Shown here: piece by piece, positions 1 to 8,902 of the stretch
Numbering within the stretch: the first letter of the stretch is position 1
Layout of the letters: each line of letters begins with the position of its first letter
NCBI GenBank assembly: GCA_041753075.1
Contig: JBGSVE010000137.1
Location: 1-64,000, forward strand
From: UBA6163 sp041753075
Lineage (GTDB): Bacteria; Planctomycetota; Planctomycetia; Pirellulales; Pirellulaceae
Direction of reading: 5' to 3'
DNA: 64,000 nt
The notes under the pieces: generated by a model
Databases searched by the model: none
What the model saw: only the letters and a program-made list of their open reading frames with translations
Told to the model about the DNA's origin: nothing
Position numbers and translations under genes: made by a program

Positions 1-193
1 GTGTCCAAAGTGACTGAAGGACGATCCTGTGCCGTACACTTGACGTGCCGGGTGAAGCGGACTGAAGCTCTGCGGGGACGCAACTTTGGAAGCAATAGCC
101 AGGTCGACCGTGCGACAAAGGTGCTCGTCGGTCGCCGGCGGTATACCCGCCGGAGACTTTCTCGAATCTTCCATCGCGACGACTTTTGGACAC
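1..193. repeat. Inverted-repeat-bounded segment of unknown nature
   Basis: The first ten bases (GTGTCCAAAG) recur inverted as CTTTTGGACAC at 183-193, so the segment is bounded by an approximately 10-bp inverted repeat. Inside it a strong stem (CCGGCGG at 135-141, CCGCCGG at 147-153, five-base loop) is present, and no credible reading frame. The segment abuts the decayed IS3 transposase and replaces its expected coding sequence. It could be a MITE-like element or the end of another insertion sequence; the left border coincides with the window edge, so a target duplication cannot be examined. Confidence 0.35.
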
Positions 194-640
194 GGGAGCC
201 ATGCCTCCAAAATCCGGGTTCCGAGGCAAATCCACGACAAAGTCTGATGGACCCTTTCTTCGAGGCTTTGCCATTGAAACGATCCAGTACTCCGGCTTCA
301 CTGAGCACACGATAAACGCTCGACGGACTGACCGCAGCGACATTGGCATCGAGCATCATGAACGTCAGGCGGCGATAACCCTCAAGGGGATTCTTGGCAT
401 GGAAATCAAGAATTGCTTTTCGCTCAGATTCCTCCAGCCAGTGGTCGCGAGGGATCGAGCCATTATGTTCGTTGACTTTTCCGCAACGCTTTTTCCAATC
501 GAAATACTTGCTGCCGCCGACACCCAGCCAAGCGACGATTTGCTTGGCTGGGACCTCGGCACGCTGGTTTCAGTAGTTCACATAATCGACGACTTGGTCG
601 CGGCTATCATGGGGAACCCAGCATCCGTTCAGAGCTCCCC
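194..640 (-). pseudogene. IS3-family transposase OrfB, N-terminal remnant
   Basis: Read on the minus strand, this stretch encodes the N-terminal part of an IS3-type integrase-core transposase: RDQVVDYVNY, then an in-frame TGA where a Trp codon is expected, then NQRAEVPAKQIVAWLGVG, KVNEHNGSIPRDHWLEE and the HTH_21-type block EGYRRLTFMMLDANVAAVS. Similarity stops after SKKG, well before the DDE catalytic core, and the following sequence is unrelated. The gene therefore carries a stop and has lost its catalytic domain, so it cannot be active. It lies directly downstream of the OrfA remnant, as expected for the two-frame IS3 arrangement. Confidence 0.75.
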
Positions 641-944
641 AAGTACTTTATTTAGTTGAACATGCTCCTGCAGCAATTCAGCGACGACTTCTTTTTGCTG
701 TTGAATCCTCGCTTCCAGCGCGATGATCTTCCGGTCTTTGGCGTCGTCTTGCTTGATCGCTTGCCGAGGCGTTTGGAAAGCCAGGGCCGCATTCATGGCG
801 AGCTGCTTCTGCCAGGCATAAATCTGTGTTGGCTGTAGTCCGAGTTCATCACAGAGATCGGAAACGGGCGTTTTGTCGACAAGATGCCGCATACACGATA
901 GCGGCTTTTTCTAGAGCGGTGAAAGTTCTTCGCGATCGGGTCAT
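629..944 (-). pseudogene. IS3-family transposase OrfA, frameshifted
   Basis: The minus strand from an ATG at 944 reads MTRSRRTFTALEKAAIV, then shifts frame by one base and continues MRHLVDKTPVSDLCDELG, LQPTQIYAWQKQLAMN and a leucine-zipper-like tail rich in Gln and Glu. This is the helix-turn-helix plus coiled-coil architecture of IS3/IS911 OrfA, which binds the element's ends. The frameshift around 890 separates the first 17 residues from the rest. A hairpin (GAGCCG/CGGCTC, about 950-966) lies just outside and may mark the element's end. Together with OrfB this is a dead IS copy. Confidence 0.75.
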
Positions 945-1030
945 TTTGAGAGCCGCCTTCGGCTCTTAGAATAACTCGATCAGCACCAAACTCCAGATAC
1001 AACTGGGGCAAAACAGTTCTCATTCAGGCG

Positions 1031-1471
1031 TTGACATTCTTTTGGCACGGTCCCCATTGGTTGTCATGCTTCAACGAACTGGCAGATGGTCCTAAACGCG
1101 GCGGGGAATGGGTTTCGGACAGCAACCTTGATTGGGGTCAGGACTATTTTTACTTGCGTGATTGGCTAGCCAGTCGTACCAACGAAACGAAGCCACGGTT
1201 GCTTTGGTTTGGATTATGCGATCCGAAGGTGTTTGGCGTCGAATATCAACCGCCTGCAAATGATTGGCAACGCAGCGATGGGAGCGAGAAGTTGCTATCA
1301 GCACCGGGGCCTACCATTGTTAGCGTAAACAGCGTGTACGGTTATCCAATCCATGTGGGAGATTCGGCGATACGGCTAACGGCAGCAGAATACACAACAT
1401 TGCAGGAGATCCAACCGTCGCCATGGATTGGGTACTCATTGAGAGTCCACGACAAGCCAGGAACGCCATGA
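1031..1471 (+). pseudogene. 3' fragment of glycosyltransferase family 39-type membrane protein
   Basis: The reading frame contains HGPHWLSCFNELADGP followed by DSNLDWGQDYFYLRDWL and a PKVFGVEY-like segment. This is the C-terminal soluble region of polyprenol-phosphate-mannose-type (PMT_2/GT39) glycosyltransferases, which transfer sugars from lipid carriers outside the membrane. The large multi-spanning N-terminal part is missing and no normal start codon is present; the frame is open upstream until it meets the IS3 remnant. The IS insertion or a later deletion probably removed the 5' end. The stop overlaps the ATG of the next small gene (ATGA at 1468-1471), showing that the two were once translationally coupled. 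Confidence 0.65.
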
Positions 1472-1731
1472 TCCGATTGCGCAAGGAATTTGCACGAAGA
1501 TTAGTGAGTTTCGGTTGGTTAAGTCTGGTTGCAGTCCCGGTGATGATTTACGTCAGTGGCGAATCGGTTTCTCGCGACCAGTGGATTTTGCGAGCCGCAG
1601 TAACTGCTTGTGCCATCTCGGGAATCGTTGTTTGGATCGTGCGGCGGTGGCGTTCGCGTTCGCTTAGCACAAATGGTTCTTCGGGGATTTTAGTGAACGA
1701 ACGTGACTTGCCGGGGCGAGTCCGGCTCTAA
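1468..1731 (+). CDS. Small hypothetical membrane protein
   Basis: An 87-residue protein starting MIRLRKEFARRLVSFGW. Two hydrophobic stretches (about residues 14-28 and 36-56) suggest two membrane helices with a basic loop, followed by an Arg-rich tail. The ATG overlaps the preceding stop in an ATGA arrangement, so it was probably expressed by coupling to the now broken glycosyltransferase gene. No family was recognised. With the upstream gene truncated, its expression may be lost. A longer start at 1423 exists but would overlap the previous gene by 49 bases. Confidence 0.45.
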   Translation: MIRLRKEFARRLVSFGWLSLVAVPVMIYVSGESVSRDQWILRAAVTACAISGIVVWIVRRWRSRSLSTNGSSGILVNERDLPGRVRL

Positions 1732-1942
1732 CCTCGGTGCTGCTTGCGCGAAGTCAGCAGGAAGGTTTTCAACGCATCGCTGCCACGTCCGATGATTTTC
1801 TTTGGTATCCTGATTGCACAGTACCGATCTTATCTTCATTTCGGACATCGCAGCAATGCCTGAAAAACCTCGGATTCTGAACTCCTGCCGTCAAATTCCT
1901 TGAAGAGCCCTTAACTTCGAAGTCGTCTTGTTGAACGTCTAT

Positions 1943-4900
1943 CTACCTTTGAGTTTGATCTTTGAACGCGGGGTCATCCGCATTTCCCGAGGCGAGCACA
2001 TAAGCCAGCAAATCGAGGATCTGGTCCCTGTCCAAGGGGTTGAGAATCCCGGTGGGCATAATCGACACCGGCGACGGACGGCGTGAAAGAATTGTGTTCT
2101 TCGCGACCTTCTGCTCCTGTGCCGCCGTGGGCCCGGTTTGAATCGTCACGGATTCGCTATCCTCTGCGATGATGTTGCCACTCAGGTAAATATCATCCTC
2201 CAACTCAAACATATACTTCAGGTACTTCACGTCGATGTTGCGTGATGGTTCGAGAATCTCCTGCAACAACAGCTTGGCGTCGCTCTTATACTTCTTGACG
2301 ACGTCGGCCAAGTTCGGGCCGACGGCGAGGCTTGGACCATGCGAATGATGCATCCCCGCATGGTTGATGCCAAGCAGCGCAGGACGTGGGGCCGCACCGG
2401 GATCGCCCATCTGATGACATTGGGCACAGGCCAGCGTCGTAAACAATTGCTGGCCACGGAAATAGTTGCGGGAATTCCCAAGCTGCTTCAAGTCATCGTC
2501 CAGGTCGCTGACCCTCCACTCCGTTAGCTTGACCGCGGAAACAGGATTCTTCGCCAGAAACTCATCTAGGTCGTTGGTCACGTAGAGTGTGCCACGCATC
2601 AGCAAGTGATGCCCGGGGAACGAGCAAATGTAGGGATAGGCGCCTTCTTCCTCAGGAGCGGTGAACTCGATAACTTGCTCTTGCCCATGATCGACCAGCT
2701 TGCTGGACCAAAGAATATCGGGACTCTGAGGAACAAAACTGACCGCAAAGCCGCCTGCCCCGAGTGCCATTGCTTTTAAACCGACACTGTCGGACGTGCC
2801 GGGCTTCACAAGCAAAATGTTGTGCGGCATGTAATCGGGGTTGGCAAACGTGAGCTTGACTTTCTTGCCAGGCTTTACGGTCAATTCGGTAACGTCATAC
2901 AGCATCCGCTCGGGGATCGTGGCGACACGAATCGTCGTTAACTCAGCAGTGTCGCTGAGGATTCCTGATTTCTGTGCCGCGAGTTCCTTCTCGGCGGCAA
3001 TCACGCCGCCGCGCATCGTGCTCTCGACGTTAAACCACAGATGCTTCACCGTATTGGCGGCAATTCTCGCGTGCGGTTCGGGTGACTTCAGCAACTCGCC
3101 GAGCAATTCAAAATTCTTCACGTTGTGTTGTTGGTGGACCCAGAGGGCCTCGAGCAGATGATGTGCGTCCTCCTGTTGATTGGGGTCGAACTGCTTGATC
3201 CACTGCTTCGTGGCAGCGATGACATCGTTGCTATTGCGTTCGCTTAGCTCGATGCGCGTCCGCTGGCGAATCGAATCAACCGGTGATTTCAAGTTGTCCA
3301 GCAGCGTCTGGATCGGTTCGCCATCAATTGCAACCGGATCTTGAAATGGACGATTGGTCGCGGTCAAGCGATAAATTCGACCATGAGCATGGTCGCGATT
3401 GGGATCGCGGACGTTGTGCTGCATGTGGCCGATGATCGCATTGTGCCAATCACAGAAGTACATTGATCCATCGGGAGCAAAGATCGCATCGGAGGGACGA
3501 AAGTTCTTGTCGCCACTCATCAGCAGTCCGCGCGATTTGTCTTCGGTTTTGCTGCCATCGGCGTTGATAGTCATGACGGTCAGTTCGTCACCTGCCGGTT
3601 CACCCCACACCGCACCGGTCTCCGCATTGCGCTCGAGGTGATAATGCTTGATGCCAAGAAAACCAATGACATTGCAAATCAGGAAATCACCTTGCATCGA
3701 TTCGGGAAAATGCGTGCTGCTGACCACTTCGCTGGCGGTCACCGGACGAACTTCTTTGGTCAGTAGCTCGTGCATTTTGAAACCGCTACCCTCGGGTCGA
3801 ACTTGATACGCACGGCCTCCCGTTCCATCGGTAGCGTAGTGGTAGCCCCACGCGTCAAACGAGATGCCGTGCGGGTTGGGTGAATTGAGCGCGTGCATCG
3901 AAATCGTAAAACGACGCGGATCGAACCGATACATCGCCGATGCTTCGGTCTGCAGCGACGGCCCCCAAGGATGCTCATGGTTGTGCATCATGAAGACGCC
4001 GCTTTGCCAATAGATCGCACCATCGGGGCCATAGATAAGATTGTTTGCCGCGTGATGCGTATCCGATGAATCGAGCCCTTGTAACATTATGACCCGCACA
4101 TCGGCCACGTCGTCACCGTCGGTGTCCTTGAGAAACAAGATCTCAGGCGTGCAAGTCACGATCACGCCGCCATTCCAAAATTCAAAGCCAAGCGGGTTTT
4201 GCACACGAGCAAACTCGGTGACGCGATCCGCTTTGTGATCGTGGTCGTCGTCATGGACGATCAACAACGCATCGTTCATCTCCTTGAGCGGTTCCCACTT
4301 CGGATACGTTGGCCAAACCGCCGCCCACAACCGACCTTGCGTATCGAATTGCATCTGAACCGGGTTCACAAGCTCCGGGAATCGAGCTTCATCGGCAAAG
4401 AGACTGACTTCAAAACCCTTGGCGACGGCCATGTGTTTGATGCCGTCTTCGCCGCTGATGTAATCGAGTTTGCCTTCCTTCATCGCGTTGGAACTCTTGC
4501 TGCCGCCACCGACATTGGAGATCACTTCAACGGGTTGCGGCACATTGCTGTCGTCAACGGCCAGGTCTTCGCTTTTTGCCACTGCCCAGACGCGAGAATC
4601 GCGATTAAGCGTCATCACATCGAGCATTGATTGTTCGTGTTGCAGAACGATGGCGTTGCTTTGGCCGTTTGTAAACGTCAGCGTTGAGCGTCCACCCCAG
4701 ACGTCGTTTCCATCACGTGCGCGATAGCGATTGTTCCAGTGGTGGTTCTTATCCAGAACTGCTTGACGCAGCGGTTCCAGCGAAACGGAGGCGCTAACGG
4801 GTCCACCAAGTAGTGACGTTGCGATCACTTCGGCAAGTTGGCGATTGCCTGCTTCGGTTAGGTGCACACCGTTGATCGTCAGCGGCGTATTGGATTCGCT

Positions 4901-6598
4901 AAACAGCTTCAGCGACGGATGAAACAGATCGACAAACTCGACGCCGCACTGCTTGGCTGCCGCAGCGGTTGCATCGGTATAGGCTTCGAGCTGGACATTG
5001 TGAGCCCTACCATCAGGCACGTTGGGGTTGTGCGTGTGCTCATGCGCGATCGGGCTGAACAACACGATGCGGGGGAACGACTTGCCATTGGCTTTCGAGC
5101 CGCGAGTTTTTTCGACGAACGCGACCAGTTTTCTTTGGTGGTTGCTCGCCTTGGCGACGCCATCGAACGATTCGTTGTAGCCGAAGAAAGCGAATACGAC
5201 ATCAGCTTTGACATGTTGCAGGTACGCGGTCATCGTCGTCGCGCCCTTGCTGCGCGGGAACGAATCCGGTCGATCACCGCTGGCGCTCATGTTGCGGAAG
5301 CGGACTTGTTTGTCTTGCAGTGCGCTTTGCAACAGCGTTTCCATCCAACCATCATGCTGCATTCGATCCGGCAGGCCGTTGCCAAGAATCGCGACCACAT
5401 CGTTTTGCTGAAACGCAAACGGCAACGGATCGCGATAATCCGTCGTCACAGCAGCGAGCGTTGGTTCGATAGCCGGAGCGGGGTCGCGTCTGCCAATCGG
5501 TATTTCATCAGCCGCTTTCCTTTCGGACCGTTCTCGCTTTGGTTTTACTTGCTGCGGCTTTTCAGTGTCGTTGTTATTGGTTGTCTTGTCGGTGGCGGGA
5601 ATAGGGCTTTCAAAACCGGCATACATCTCGGGTTTGATGCCGCGAGCGAAAGAACCATTACCGTAGGTGTTGGGTTTGAATGGGCCAACAAAGGCAATGT
5701 TAGCGTCGGGCTTGATGGAATCTTCCATGCCGATTGCCCAGAAGCAGGCGTTGACGAGCAGGCGGCGATAGCCATCGTTCAACAGGTCTTCGGGAGTGCC
5801 ATAGAGCGAAGTGAAGACCCGTCCGTTAACGCCGGATGGTGCCTTGTAAGTGCGAGTCCACTCGGAAGGCATTGGTGGCTTTTTATCGTCTACAGGCGAA
5901 TCGGGCGTCATTCCGTCAAGCGGTTGGGCGATCGTCAAGATTTCACTATCGACCGGTTTGCCGACGTAGGCACCGACTTGGACCCAAATGTCTTCTACGC
6001 CGCGCAGGATGGGATGATTCTGTTTGCCGTCGATGATCGAGATGCGAGTGCTTTGCACATGATTCTTCCCGTAGTGCCCGATCCATGTTTGCCCGAGCAC
6101 TTGATGGCCGAAGCCGAGTTCATAATCGCTGCCTTTGTATTCAAAGGCATATTTTACAAAGGGTGCGCTATCTTCCATTTTGAAAGCATGAGTCGAAGTG
6201 CGTAGCCCGACGATCGGTCCGCCGCGATTCAGGTAGTCATCAAAGTGCTTCATTTGTTCGCGAGGGAAATTCTGGAATCGCAAAAACACAACGGCAAGAT
6301 CGGCGGTATCGAGTGCTTCCATTCCTGGCATGTTGGAGTTGCCCGCCACAATCTCGCCAGTCGCCGTGTCAATATTGAACAGCACCGTGCATTTGAAGCC
6401 ATGATGTTTGGCCAAAATGCGCGCCAGTTCAGGTAGCGACTCCTCGGAGCGATACTCATGGTCGCCAGCAAGGAAGACAATATGCTTTCCGGCGCCCGGC
6501 CCTTGTGTGCCTTCGTACGACAGCGGCCCCTGAGCCGATGCGAGCGTCGCTATGCCGAGGCTGACGACCAGTAAACAGACGACAATGCAATTCTTCAT
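1943..6598 (-). CDS. Secreted multidomain ThuA-SGNH-PVC dehydrogenase-cupredoxin-cytochrome c protein
   Basis: A 1551-residue protein with a signal peptide (about residues 1-22, ending LASA). Domains in order: ThuA-like glutamine-amidotransferase fold (about 38-290; HIVFLAGDHEYRSEE, LRTSTHAF); low-complexity KPKRERSERK linker; SGNH/GDSL-type hydrolase-like domain (about 400-600; GYNESFDG and NGVHLTEAGNRQ blocks); PVC-type membrane-bound dehydrogenase beta-propeller (about 705-1080); helical HEAT-like stretch; cupredoxin (about 1240-1340) with copper ligands visible in MPHN and CSFPGHHLLM; cytochrome c (about 1380-1550) with CAQCH and a distal Met region. Such proteins are typical of planctomycetes and are thought to oxidise sugars or polysaccharide-derived compounds outside the cytoplasm, passing electrons through Cu and heme; the substrate is unknown. 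It lies 100 bp downstream of the hydroxyproline genes on the same strand. Confidence 0.85.
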   Translation of the reverse strand: MKNCIVVCLLVVSLGIATLASAQGPLSYEGTQGPGAGKHIVFLAGDHEYRSEESLPELARILAKHHGFKCTVLFNIDTATGEIVAGNSNMPGMEALDTADLAVVFLRFQNFPREQMKHFDDYLNRGGPIVGLRTSTHAFKMEDSAPFVKYAFEYKGSDYELGFGHQVLGQTWIGHYGKNHVQSTRISIIDGKQNHPILRGVEDIWVQVGAYVGKPVDSEILTIAQPLDGMTPDSPVDDKKPPMPSEWTRTYKAPSGVNGRVFTSLYGTPEDLLNDGYRRLLVNACFWAIGMEDSIKPDANIAFVGPFKPNTYGNGSFARGIKPEMYAGFESPIPATDKTTNNNDTEKPQQVKPKRERSERKAADEIPIGRRDPAPAIEPTLAAVTTDYRDPLPFAFQQNDVVAILGNGLPDRMQHDGWMETLLQSALQDKQVRFRNMSASGDRPDSFPRSKGATTMTAYLQHVKADVVFAFFGYNESFDGVAKASNHQRKLVAFVEKTRGSKANGKSFPRIVLFSPIAHEHTHNPNVPDGRAHNVQLEAYTDATAAAAKQCGVEFVDLFHPSLKLFSESNTPLTINGVHLTEAGNRQLAEVIATSLLGGPVSASVSLEPLRQAVLDKNHHWNNRYRARDGNDVWGGRSTLTFTNGQSNAIVLQHEQSMLDVMTLNRDSRVWAVAKSEDLAVDDSNVPQPVEVISNVGGGSKSSNAMKEGKLDYISGEDGIKHMAVAKGFEVSLFADEARFPELVNPVQMQFDTQGRLWAAVWPTYPKWEPLKEMNDALLIVHDDDHDHKADRVTEFARVQNPLGFEFWNGGVIVTCTPEILFLKDTDGDDVADVRVIMLQGLDSSDTHHAANNLIYGPDGAIYWQSGVFMMHNHEHPWGPSLQTEASAMYRFDPRRFTISMHALNSPNPHGISFDAWGYHYATDGTGGRAYQVRPEGSGFKMHELLTKEVRPVTASEVVSSTHFPESMQGDFLICNVIGFLGIKHYHLERNAETGAVWGEPAGDELTVMTINADGSKTEDKSRGLLMSGDKNFRPSDAIFAPDGSMYFCDWHNAIIGHMQHNVRDPNRDHAHGRIYRLTATNRPFQDPVAIDGEPIQTLLDNLKSPVDSIRQRTRIELSERNSNDVIAATKQWIKQFDPNQQEDAHHLLEALWVHQQHNVKNFELLGELLKSPEPHARIAANTVKHLWFNVESTMRGGVIAAEKELAAQKSGILSDTAELTTIRVATIPERMLYDVTELTVKPGKKVKLTFANPDYMPHNILLVKPGTSDSVGLKAMALGAGGFAVSFVPQSPDILWSSKLVDHGQEQVIEFTAPEEEGAYPYICSFPGHHLLMRGTLYVTNDLDEFLAKNPVSAVKLTEWRVSDLDDDLKQLGNSRNYFRGQQLFTTLACAQCHQMGDPGAAPRPALLGINHAGMHHSHGPSLAVGPNLADVVKKYKSDAKLLLQEILEPSRNIDVKYLKYMFELEDDIYLSGNIIAEDSESVTIQTGPTAAQEQKVAKNTILSRRPSPVSIMPTGILNPLDRDQILDLLAYVLASGNADDPAFKDQTQR

Positions 6599-6698
6599 TT
6601 GATGAGTTACTGATTAAAGGTAGGACTGGATCGGGTTGTCCGATTATAGCCAACGCAGAGTAGGCGTGCTGAGTATCTTCTTGGCGATGCATGCGATC

Positions 6699-7958
6699 TT
6701 AAAACCGATCGGGCGAAAATGCGGTCAAGTCAATCTCGGCTGGCTCATTCTTGATCAGAGCGGCGACAAGTTTTCCGGTAGCCGCAGCGAGGCTTAGGCC
6801 AAGCATGTTGTGGCCCGTGGCAAGATAAGCGTTTCCCAGTTTTGGCACGGGACCGATGATCGGCAAACTGTCCCAAGTCATCGGTCGCCAACCGTACCAA
6901 GCTTGTTGTTCGCCTGCGGTATGAGGATCAATCAAATAGTGCTCCGCCGACGATTTCAGTTGGTCGATGCGCCGCTGCGGAATCGATTGGTCGTATCCCG
7001 CAAACTCCATCATCGAACCAATGCGATAACCATCGGCGAAAGGGGACACGCCGACGCGGTGCTCAGGAAACAACATCGGATACTGCGGGCATGGATTGGG
7101 CCGTTGCATGGTGACGGAATAACCTTTGCCAGCTTCGATCGGGGCGCGATAACCCAATTCAGATGAAAGCAGTGGGCTCCACGCTCCGGCGGCAAATATA
7201 AAATTGGCCGCGGGCATCTCGCCCTGTGAGGTCTGTACGCAAGTGATTGCGCCGTTATTTTTCGTGATCGTTTGCAACTCGCAATCCTCGATGAACTTGA
7301 CACCACGACTGCGCAGCCTCTCGCTCCATTGGGCATTCAGCAGGTCAGGTCGCACCGAACAATCATCGGGATAATGAAACGCACCGGCCAAATCCAATTT
7401 TAAAGACGGATCCATCGACGGGAGTTGAGGCCCGTCGATGCGTGTGGCGTTGACGCCAAAATGCTCCGTCATTAGTCGGTCGGTTTTGGCAAATTCGTTC
7501 ATCCCGTGTTCGGTTTGCAAGACGAACAGCAGGCCGGTGGTCTTCCACTGGCAATCAAACGATTCGTCTTCCATCAATTGGAAGTATTCCGCCCGCGATA
7601 AATCGAGAATCGCCTTCAAATGCTTGCCGGTTTCAAGCATTTGCCGATGGGTGCAGCGTTTAGCGAATTGCCAAAACCAGTTCCACTGGGCAAGACTTAA
7701 TCGCGGCTTGACTCGAAAAGGAGCATCGCGATTAAAAACCGATTTGATGGCTTCACGAAATGCGCCTGGCTCGGTCAACGGCAGCACATGGCTGGGACTG
7801 ATATATCCACAATTTCCCGCCGAGCAGCCGCTGCCGATTTTTCCCCGGTCGATCACCGTGACATTGAATCCGGCCTTGGACATGTAGTGGGCGCAGGCAA
7901 TACCAATGATGCCCGCGCCAACGACGACAACAGATTTGTTCGAGTTGGAAGGCGTCAT
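6699..7958 (-). CDS. FAD-dependent D-amino acid (D-hydroxyproline) dehydrogenase
   Basis: A 419-residue DadA/DAO-family flavoprotein. The N-terminus carries the FAD-binding Rossmann motif VVVVGAGIIGIACAHYMSKA followed by the acidic VIDRG strand end; the C-terminus has GWRPMTWDSLPIIGPVPK and ATGHNMLGLSLAAATGKLV, which close the FAD site. The ATG at 7958 overlaps the stop of the upstream gene (ATGA), which favours it over an ATG ten codons earlier. In trans-4-hydroxy-L-proline catabolism a DAO-family enzyme oxidises cis-4-hydroxy-D-proline to pyrroline-4-hydroxy-2-carboxylate, and the two genes immediately upstream encode the other enzymes of that route, so this role is favoured by context. General D-amino acid dehydrogenase activity is the alternative. 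Confidence 0.8.
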   Translation of the reverse strand: MTPSNSNKSVVVVGAGIIGIACAHYMSKAGFNVTVIDRGKIGSGCSAGNCGYISPSHVLPLTEPGAFREAIKSVFNRDAPFRVKPRLSLAQWNWFWQFAKRCTHRQMLETGKHLKAILDLSRAEYFQLMEDESFDCQWKTTGLLFVLQTEHGMNEFAKTDRLMTEHFGVNATRIDGPQLPSMDPSLKLDLAGAFHYPDDCSVRPDLLNAQWSERLRSRGVKFIEDCELQTITKNNGAITCVQTSQGEMPAANFIFAAGAWSPLLSSELGYRAPIEAGKGYSVTMQRPNPCPQYPMLFPEHRVGVSPFADGYRIGSMMEFAGYDQSIPQRRIDQLKSSAEHYLIDPHTAGEQQAWYGWRPMTWDSLPIIGPVPKLGNAYLATGHNMLGLSLAAATGKLVAALIKNEPAEIDLTAFSPDRF

Positions 7959-8902
7959 GCGTTGGCTCCGGACCAATGACTCCACCAACTCTTAAACAAC
8001 GTCCACTGATCTTGGATGAAAGCTCGTTGGCTGCTGCTCAGCGAATCAGACGTGTTGAAATGATGTTCGTATTCGGGATTGCCTTCCAATACCATCAGAT
8101 ACTTGTAATAGAGAACAAGGTCGGGGCCTTCATCAAACGTCGACAGGACCTTTAATGCGGAGTTCAATTCGCTAGCCAACGTTCGGGCCTTGGCATCGCC
8201 GGACGCGGCTTGCTGGCAGAGCTTAACTAGTTGTAAAATTTCTCGTGGCAGCGCATTGCCTACACCCGTAATAGCACCGACGGCTCCGCAGTTGACGAAG
8301 CCGTGAAATACTTGGGTGTCAACGCCGACCATCAACGCCAAATTACGATCCCCGCTGGTGATATGTTCGGCGGCGTAGGTCAATGAATCGGCACCACCAA
8401 ATTCTTTGAAACCTACCAAATTTGAAAATTGTTCTCGCAAGCGGAAGAACAGATCGGCTTTTGTCTCAAAGCCATAGTAGGGACTGTTGTAAATCACGGC
8501 GGGCAGATTTCCGGCAGCCTTCAAAATGCTTGAGAAGTGTGCATGTTGTGCGGTGTTGGAAGTGCCACGCGAAAGCACGCGCGGGATCACCATCAAACCG
8601 GCAGCGTTAACTGCCGCTGCATGAGCCGCATGCGCCGTCGCACTCGCAGGATTCTGTGCACCGGTGCCGACAACGACTGGCACCTTGGCATCGACCAATC
8701 GTCGCACGCCCTCTTGCCGCTGTGAATCGGTAAGCAGCGGCCAGTCGCCCATCGAACCACAGTAGACAACGGCTTTCATCCCGACATCGATCAACTCGCG
8801 CCCCGTGCTCACCAGGGCATCAAAGTTCGGAGTGCCGTTTGTTGAACAAGGAGTCATTAATGCGGGGATACAGCCGCTGAAAATACCGGTGGAACTTGTC
8901 AT
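7955..8902 (-). CDS. DHDPS/NAL-family lyase, probable pyrroline-4-hydroxy-2-carboxylate deaminase
   Basis: A 315-residue class I aldolase-fold (DapA family) protein. Visible landmarks are PALMTPC near the N-terminus, GSMGDWPLLTDSQRQEGVR, VVVGTGAQNPASA, the Tyr-containing VIYNSPYYGFE, and the Schiff-base lysine in LVGFKEFGGAD (about residue 166). Its start overlaps the stop of the epimerase gene (ATGA at 8899-8902) and its stop overlaps the dehydrogenase start, so the three are translationally coupled. In the hydroxyproline pathway a DapA-family enzyme deaminates and dehydrates pyrroline-4-hydroxy-2-carboxylate to alpha-ketoglutarate semialdehyde. Dihydrodipicolinate synthase or N-acetylneuraminate lyase activity cannot be excluded by motif alone, but the neighbours argue for the deaminase. 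Confidence 0.8.
   Translation of the reverse strand: MTSSTGIFSGCIPALMTPCSTNGTPNFDALVSTGRELIDVGMKAVVYCGSMGDWPLLTDSQRQEGVRRLVDAKVPVVVGTGAQNPASATAHAAHAAAVNAAGLMVIPRVLSRGTSNTAQHAHFSSILKAAGNLPAVIYNSPYYGFETKADLFFRLREQFSNLVGFKEFGGADSLTYAAEHITSGDRNLALMVGVDTQVFHGFVNCGAVGAITGVGNALPREILQLVKLCQQAASGDAKARTLASELNSALKVLSTFDEGPDLVLYYKYLMVLEGNPEYEHHFNTSDSLSSSQRAFIQDQWTLFKSWWSHWSGANA

Noticed and set aside
186..659. Plus-strand open frame of 157 codons
   Set aside because: It is the complement of the IS3 OrfB remnant, whose minus-strand translation matches the transposase family.
4862..6205. Long open frame (447 codons) on the plus strand
   Set aside because: It lies entirely antisense to the well-supported ThuA/dehydrogenase gene, has no family motif, and its composition (Arg/Ile/Val rich) fits a shadow frame.
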